Part shown: positions 21,801 to 30,800 of the stretch, one piece after another
How positions within the stretch are numbered: position 1 is the first letter of the stretch
Layout: every line of letters starts with the position of its first letter
From: Atriophallophorus winterbourni
Lineage: Eukaryota; Platyhelminthes; Trematoda; Plagiorchiida; Microphallidae
Direction: 5' to 3'
NCBI GenBank assembly: GCA_013407085.1
Contig: JACCGJ010008214.1
Span: 1 to 64,000 of the forward strand
Length of the DNA: 64,000 bases
Notes under the pieces: model-generated
The model's database searches: none
What the model saw: only the letters and a program-made list of their open reading frames with translations
Told to the model about the DNA's origin: nothing
Translations under genes and position numbers: made by a program

Positions 21801-24800
21801 AAACAGCAAACATCAATAGATAGACTATCTAAGGTAAGAGCCAGTGCAGCTTGCTGGCCTATTTGTCTGAGAGTTCTGACATTAATTGCACCAATGTGAG
21901 CTGAAGTCCGTGGTTTCAGAAAGTGGTCTGTAAATTCGCGAACAGAAAATGTTCCAACATGTTCAGCGCAGTCTTTTCTAAAGCTGGGATTGACAGACGG
22001 AGAGTTGTTAAGAATGGATGGGGGAGGGGAAGGGTCAGAAACAGTTTGAAGAGTAGGGCCAGCAGTAGCTTGTTTTCGCTTACCCGCCCTGCTGTATGCA
22101 GCAGGTAAGGCGACCCTGTTTATCGTGCGCGACGGCCGATGCACTATGGAGTTGGGTTTCGTATTAATAGTCATGGTCATGGTTGTATGCGGGCTGGGAT
22201 ACTGCCAGGTCGCCCATGCCTAGACAGGAGAACAATTAGGGTTCTCGACCAAAGCCTTTGGCTAAAAAGCCTGACCCACAAGGTTGAGACCGTGTTCATT
22301 TGACCTCTATCTATTGACCTTCCTGGTATGAGTGACTCTGAAGGTGCTCGGAGAGCATCACCCAGCATAGCTCAATGGGTCATAGAGGTGCACAAACCAT
22401 CGCACCACGTTAAGGTCCAGTCTCAGCGCGATGGTGGTTTAATATCTAAACATTATTGTGAATTTCGAGAACTATATACAACGTTTATGACCGACTTGCA
22501 CAAAGTCACTGGATTTGCCGTAGATAATTGACGTCTGCTTGTATTATCGACCGTAACGAATCCACGCGGATTAACTAGAGATTATAAATATCAGTCTGCG
22601 AAACCATGCAGAATCGATCATTGCTGGAAATTTATTTTAAATATTCAATGAAAACACATAAAGCAATATGCTACAATAAATAGCCTCTTACGTATTCGTA
22701 ATATTTAATTTTTTGGAAACGAGTACTTTATCTCTTCAAAACTGTACTAAATGGGGTCATCGAAAACATGTATCTTCGATTTAAAATTTTGATTATACGA
22801 TCTATCCGCAAACTAACCTCTGCGTGGATATATCCGTAAAGAACTTGATTCAGTTCCAGTAGACTAGAGATTTTTATACTGAACGCTTGGGCTGCCATAG
22901 ATTGTAGCCTAAATGGTTCTGTAAGAAAAGAATAAATGAGAATAGCTATATATGTTGTGGTGCTTTACTGTTTCGTGAATAGAAATTCTCGATGAGTTAT
23001 ATACAATAAGTATCCGAATATACTGAGAACTGACACCAATTCATATAATGTTAGGCATTTAAATTAGTTCTAACAAACGACAGTTCGGTATTGTAATGGC
23101 AAATGTTCGTGACTGATCATGAAAAAAGAAAGTTTGTAATGAATCGGTGAGAGCAGTTTATTGGTAACGTTTCGCTTGTGACTCAGGAGCTTCTTCAGAC
23201 AAAGGATTCCAGTACGAACAGAGATCAAGCTTAAATTGCATTCACCTGACTAATCCTAGGCTGATTAAGTACTGCACAGCCCTTAGTGGTTTCTTCGCTC
23301 GTTAAAATAGACAGGCGCGATCAATATCAACGGACGCAACACCACCCTTACGTGCCATATAATCCCTCAATTGTATTGAACTTGGCAGGTGTGAATGACA
23401 TGTGCTGACCGATTAGCTCGATTGATTACTCGGTGCGCACACTAGGGGTCACGCACGTTAAAGTTTATCCGCTGCATAACCGGAGGCCAGCCCCATCCTA
23501 CTTATTTAATGCATTCTTACAAGCCTTTGGTATCACAACCGCATCAGCATGAAGTCGTTCAATGTATGGTTTTATTCCCCGCCTTATGACTTCTATGTTA
23601 TCAAGATCAACGCTGTGACCTGTGTCCAGCATGTGTTCTTCTAGTGCTGAATCTCTGATCAGTGAATAATATTCACGGGAATTGCGTGGCTGCTTACCGA
23701 TTCGATTTTCGTGTTCACTTATCCTAGTACAGGATGTTTGCCCTATATATACTCCCGAGCAACACTTGCAGTTGATTTTATACACGCAATTCGTCGCACA
23801 GGCCTCAGATGTTTTATCATTGAGAGGCGTTTATAAGGATCGGATCGTTCTACCCCTTTTATACGTTACTCGTATATCTGTTATTTATCTTTCATCGCAA
23901 AATTTATGCACTAATGTTTGGGAGTTAGATCCAGCATTCGAAAGAGAAATAGAGCCGATAAAAATTTGCATCTCGGTAAACGAGTTTGCTATCATTCATT
24001 TTGTTTTTCCTTACTAATTGCTGAACTCGCACCGAAACTTCACATTATATCAAAACTTTCTTGTTCGATTAACTTCAGTGATGCTTTCAATACACTTAAA
24101 TTAATTTGTTTAAATATACTACTTCTATTTTAAAAAGTAGTTGGTTTCTCAAATTAACTCAAAGCATCTCTGAAAAATATTTTTGTTATGCGACCCTTAT
24201 AAATTGACGGAATATAATGTGATAGCTCTTATTAATTTATTCGATAACCATTTTTGAAAAATGTTCATCTTTAGCTCAACATTGTGAATTCATTCTTCGA
24301 ACATTAGTGTTACATTTTCGCCGACAGTATGGATATGAATTATAAAAAAATTCGATAATTGAATTATAATTTAAAGCGATAAGATTCGCATACAATATAA
24401 TATTAAACAATATAATAGAATGAATGAATGAATAAATGTTGCAGCCAAATTTTCGTCTTCATCACACTCTCATCAGATTTAAAATGATACATCAATATGC
24501 TATTAATAATAGGATTAAAACATTTCATGTTGAAGGTCATAAAATTTAAAATTCGAGGCATGTGTTCGTAGCAAATTCAAATACAATCAACTTCGTTAAC
24601 ATTTTCTTTGAACTAACTGTGATCTATATATTGTGATGCACACATCCCTATCCCTTACACACCGCGACCGGTTTCTTGATGTTTGGCGACATCATTGGAA
24701 TAATTACGGTGTGGACGTACAAACTTGTGCTCGCATACTTTTGGATTTTGTTGCTCTTTCTATTGACGGATCTAGACGGTTCTTATATCATTGAATTTGT

Positions 24801-27800
24801 CTCAACTTCCTCATTCGGAATATAATATTTTCAAGTCTGATAAACGCGAATCCTTGAAAATCAAAATTTTCCGGTTTCTACCCGTAGATACATACGCGTG
24901 TAGCATTGCTTCCAATCCAGAATAACGCAACAACTCGGATACCATCATCAGTCGGATCAACTCTCACAGAACAGCCCCGCGCTATATGAAAACGTACGCT
25001 TTTTGCTGTCCGTTGGATTGCACTGCATCGCATCCACTCGTTCTCGCACTCCACCGAGTGACACCGATCGATAAACGACCGCTACGACCAGTGTATCCAC
25101 TCGCTCTCGCAAAATTGTAACGATGACCGACAACGTGACCTTAAACGGACCTGACGACGAGGCTCGTAAAAAGTGCAAACTTTGTCAAAAGCTGGTAAGA
25201 CCCAGATAGCGTCAAGTTAAATGTTACTTGTGTTCAATTGCTATTCATGCGAACTGTGACAAGTATTTATCACCGAATCAGTGACTTTAATTAATAATGA
25301 AAAATTACCAGACATCTGGTTGCATGTAATCCATGTAGATTAAAAGTAACTATTGATTTATCAAGAGCCGAAAACTTTGATTCAATTGTGGAAAGACGCA
25401 TGTTCACTGTAGTGGCGAACCTTAAACGGCTTGAAAACACGTTAGAGTCTTTCCAAAGATTTGCATTCAGAAAACGCTGGAAACAGTTCGAAACGCAGTC
25501 CTTAACCACATTGACCGCAAGTCTTACAGGGAAGCGCTAACTACTACGGAAACACTGATTTCTCCAGAAATCGACTAAAGTCCCTTCCAACAGCTCGGCA
25601 CGACTAATGAGTCTGTGAATCAGACCAGTAGTCAAGTGAATGGAAGTACTGATTTATCGAAGGATGTACATAAGCTTATACCGAAGAGTTTGAACACTAA
25701 AATTCCCCAAAAGACAAACATTGAAGATCTAACGGTAATTTGTAGTAGTCTTATTGAATCAACTTCGCCATCGCTAAAGCAACGCGAAACAGATGACAGG
25801 AAACAATGGAATGAACTTTGCCGAAGCCTAGGCATTGCTGCCTCACCTGCGTCGCTGACCCGATTATTTAGACCCCGAACTCATCTCGTGCGAACAAATC
25901 CAGGTTACTGCGTGTAGTGCTAATGTACGTCCACGATGTAGAAAATATGTTGCTCGACTCATCTCTCTTAGTTGTAAACAAATCGGCTGTGCAAATATTT
26001 CCGGACGTTCCGTGGGAAGAACGGCAAATTCGTCGTAATAATCCGGAACTAGCAAAATAGGCTATAAATCGCAGAGCTGTTATATTTTATGGTGTGCCCA
26101 GTTCGAACGAAGAAGAACCCAGTAAACGTCTGCAACACGATTGCAGTGAATTGAGATTTTTACAAGAGATCCTAGGTTTAAAGGACATAATAACGATGCA
26201 TATTATACAAATCGCATCCTCCTCCTCCTCTCATCATTCCACACAGATGTGATGAAGGATAGAATACGCGAGTCGTAGTATCAATGCCGAAATTTCGCAC
26301 CTCCTGAAATTCGTATTCAGGCTATATACGACATAAAGCGTAGGAACACTATTGTTCCTTAAATGACTTCGCTACCAAGTCAATCAAATGCACCTGAGAC
26401 AAAAAACGTGGAGCAGCCGACCAAATCTGGGTCGGCGAATCCACTACTATGAGTCCTTCATCGGAAACAAAAATCAAATCTCCATCATGCTGTTACACCA
26501 ACGCTTAGGGCTTTCTGGACAAGTTCACTTAACTTTATTCACGTGTGACCGTGGCGTCTTGGGATTTGATTGCAGTAGCAGAAACTGGTTGAGTAATTTT
26601 ATACGCGGCTCTGAACTCAAAGTACCACACATGATTTATTTATAGAAAAGATCGAGCAACAAAAGGTGGCGGTGTTCTTCTCTAATAACATGAAAGCATC
26701 AACTGCGCTATACTTCTCTCCCACGAGTTAGATGTTCCAGATATATTGTTTTGCTCTTTTGACTTACATGATAAACGTCAGTGCCTCTTAGCATTGATTT
26801 ATCGCCCCCTTCTTCATCATCTGCCGCTGACACTGTTCTTTCTAATGCAATTCGTTTTGCGTTGAAGCTCACATACACACATTCGCTCCCCCTCGGTGAT
26901 TTCAATGTACTCACACTTGTAACACACATTACAGGTGACGATTCATTCAAAAGCATTCTTCAAAAAAAAAATAATGTCTTGCATCCTTCTTTACAACCAT
27001 GTACAGCAACCAACGCGATTTCGAACAAACCACATCTACCCTGGACCTCATACTTACAAATGAAGAACTCATGAGAGAATATGTTTCCTATACAACTCCA
27101 CTCGGATTGAGTGATCATGTTGTCATGACATTTGATTAACGAACCAGTAGGAAATACACAACGAACGTATACAACTATGAACTATAACTTGCTCCGAGCT
27201 CTTACTGCTGCAAATCGATGGGATTTCCTTGAACTTAACACAGCTAAGAAAATCTGGGAAACTGTTTACAGCCAACTTCATATTATCATTGATTTATCAT
27301 CGAAGGTGAAAACAATATGCAGCAAACAGCGTCTAAAAAGCCTTTCAAAAGCAGTACTCGAAAATGGATGTGTAAGCGTGACAATGCCTGGTATAAATAC
27401 TTGAAAGATCCGTCTGGGCTAACTTGGCGCAATTACACCTTATTGCGAAATCAGTGTGTCTGCCTCATCCGAAAAGACAGAAAAGATTACCAAATCAGTC
27501 TGGTCGAAAAATTAGTTATGAATCCCATGGCATTGTACAAACATGTCAACGACCTCCGAAATGTTAAACTGGGAATACCGCCACTGGCCGCTGCTACTGG
27601 CATAGTGACATCATTTAAGGATTATGCAAACGTTTTCCGATAACAATTTGCATCAGTAATCTCAAAAGTGTCGACCCATGGACAGTCCTTAAACTCGGGC
27701 AGCTGCAGCCTACCAATTCTTCACGGGTGGAATTAATGACGATGAAGAAAACAGCTTCACCCGGTATAGATTATATATACCCAAACATTTTGTGTAATCT

Positions 27801-30800
27801 GTCCACCGAATTGGCAATAACAACGTCTGACGTGTTCACAATGATGTTCGAGCAGAGCTTTGTGCCAGAAACGTGGAAACTGCACTGATTAGCCCATCTA
27901 CAATGGTGGCGAGAGAAAAAATCCTTTAAACTATCGTCCGATAGCTTTATTACCAGTGCTATCGAAAGTAATGGAGTCCATAATAGCTTATGTCTAGCTT
28001 TGAGATTAATAATTTAATCTCCCAGTCAGAGCATGGATTCAGGAAAAAACGATCTTGCCTGACAAACTTGCTATTAGCAAAAGAAGCTTGGTCTGAGCTA
28101 CTGCATGCCGGCAACTCAGTGGATGGGATTTATATCAATTTCTCGAAAGCTTTGAATCGTGACAATCACGAAATACTTTCGTCGAATCTAATCACCAACG
28201 GAGTACAGGGTAAACTCAATGCATGGATTAAAGAATGGTTGATATCCCGTGAGATGTACGTGAGAGTCAAAAATGAACTATCCGAGTAGATTAAAGTTGC
28301 CCGTGGTGTCCCACAAGGATCAGTCCTCGGACCGCTTTTGTTTTTATTATATATAAACGACTTGCCTACTGTAGTGCAGTCGTCGGTGCTTATTTTCGCT
28401 GATGACGCAAAGCTTTGGCGCAAGATAAATTCCACAGCCGACACACAGAACCTGCAACGAAATCTCGATATGATTTACATCTGGTCCCTAAACAACGAAA
28501 TGCCACTGAATGCGTCGAAATGCAGCTCAACAGCAAGTTGAACACAGAATATTATCTAGGTCGTACTGGTAAGCCGATTGTCGACCAAACTCAGCAGATG
28601 AAAAGATGGGTAGAGTACTTCTCCTCTCTCTACTCTAGGGACAATACGTTTCTACCGCATGCACTTGACAATGTCGAACGGTTGCCGACCATTAAATATC
28701 TAGATACCCCTCCTACTCTTGATGAGCTCAATAAGGCAATCGAACGCTTAGCGAATGGGAAGGCCCCTGGTGACAACGGAATTCCACCTGAGCTCATCAA
28801 ATGCGGTAGAGCAGCATTATTACAGCTCCTCACCATTTGCTTTTTCAGTGCTGGCAGGAGGGGGTGTCCCACAAGAGATGCGAGACACAATGATCATCAC
28901 GCTATTTAAGAATAAGGGTGACAGAGGCGACTGCAACAATTACAGAGGAATCTCCCTTCTTAATGTTGTAGGCGAATTGTTTGCTAAAGTCTTACAGATC
29001 CGGCTGCAAGTTTTAGCGTATGCCATTATACACTGTTTTTATTGATTTAACAAGGCATTTCGACTACGTCAGCAGGGAGGGTCTTTTCAAAATGCTTGAT
29101 CTGATAGGCTGCCCCCCAAGGCTGCTCAGACTCGTTATTTCGTTCCACTCAAGCATGAAAGGCTCAGTACCATTTTAACGGTTGCAGTTCAGAAGCATTT
29201 GAAATTCGCCGAGGCGTCAAACAAGGGTGTGTTCTTGCTCCCACGCTGTTCGGCATTTTGTTTGCTCTGCTTCTGAAGCACGCTTTTAGGACGAGAACAG
29301 AAGGCATTTACATACGCACGCGAAGTGATGGTAAGCTTTTCAACCTGAACCGGTTGAGAGCACGAACCAAAGTCGGGATGTGATAATCCGTGACCTGTTG
29401 TTTGCCGACGATGCAGCCTTTATTGCTCACTCCCAAGAAACCTACAGTTCGCTAATGGACTGTTTTTCGTCGGCATGCAAAGACTTTGGTCTAACAATCA
29501 GCATGAGCAAGACCAAAGTCCTTGGTCAAGGGACTGTATCGCCACCAATCATCACTGTTGGAAACTGTCAGCTCGAACCAGTACATCATTTCACATATCT
29601 TGGTTCAACCATTGCGGATAACCTCTCGCTAGACACGGAGATTGATAAGCGGATTGGCAGAGCAGCTGTCATTTTGTCCCGATTGAACTCTCGTGTTTGG
29701 GGTAACCGCAAGCTGACTGTAAAGACAAAGATGATGGTATACAGCGCGTGCGTACTAAATGCTTTACTATATGGCAGTGAAACCTGGGCCACCCACGCAA
29801 GACACGAACGGAAGCTGAATGCTTTCCATCTACGAAGCATCCGTCGTATCTTGAACATATCGTGGATGGACAGAGTGACTAACGCTGAAGTGCTTTCAAA
29901 AGCTGGTCTACAGAGCATGTTCACCCTATTACGTCAGCGCCGCCTGCTGTGGCTTGGCCATGTCTATAGAATGGAAAATGGTCGTATTCCGAAAAGATCT
30001 ACTCTACGGTGAGTTGCAATTAGAAAGTCGACCATTGGCAGGCCGCACTTGCGGTACAAAGATGTTTGCAAAAGAGATATGAAAGCTCTTGAATTGACCC
30101 CGTAAGCTGGGAAGAACTTGCTCTTGACCGCTCACTTTGGAGGCATTGTGTAAAGCGTCGTCTGCAAGCCGGGGAGGAGCAAATACAGCTCTTGGCTGCT
30201 GATCGCAGATCACGCCGCCGGCCTGCAACTGATGCAATACAACAGAGTTCTGATTATCGTTGCAAGCGCCGCTGGAGAGATTGTTCCTCCCGAATCGGAC
30301 TGTTTAGTCATTCAAAAAGTTGCAAAACATGAAATTCATACGATGTGATGGACATCCATGGTCGAAATCGACCGACTGATGCCAACAACAACAAACTGTT
30401 ATTAAACCCGCTTCCTCTAAAAAAGATTTAGGCGTGATTATCCAATCTGACTTCGGAAACGCAATGCAATGTCGAGTCGCTGTCAGCAAAGCTGAAAGTA
30501 ACTAGGGTCTCCTTAGAATAGTCCTAGGTTCGTGTTAACCTACAACCGTCCTCATATCGAATATGCTATACCAGCATGGGATACTTGGTTGAAAAAAGAT
30601 ACTCAGCTTTTGGAAACTCCAAGACATAGAGCGACAAAACTCGTCCTCAGACTTTCTAATTATCCATACGAAATAAGACTTAAAATATTGAATTTGCATT
30701 TAGCTCAAAGCAGACGGAAACGAGGAGCACTAATATTCATTTAGACAGTGCTTAATCAAACAAATCATCCTTGCAGTGGTTTGTTTCATCTTTCCCATAA

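Larger units (their letters stand above)
18622..22400 (-). mobile_element. Nearly complete RTE-like LINE
   Basis: One minus-strand element with an endonuclease-RT reading frame (22180-18960) and a 3' UTR that ends in GAT repeats (18633-18622), the kind of short tandem tail typical of RTE-clade LINEs. Its sequence is of a type common in flatworm genomes. It is the best preserved LINE here besides the family A copy at 43-46 kb. A single frameshift near 19860 separates the RT into two open parts. The 5' end is not sharply defined; I place it upstream of the ORF start, by about 22400. Confidence 0.8.
23160..23800 (-). mobile_element. 3' end of a Penelope-like retroelement
   Basis: Contains the GIY-YIG endonuclease (23785-23498) and, about 300 nt further down on the minus strand, a hammerhead-like block (23198-23169). 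Penelope-like elements combine RT with a C-terminal GIY-YIG nuclease and often carry hammerhead motifs in their terminal repeats. The RT part is missing, so the copy is strongly truncated at its 5' side. Confidence 0.8.
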
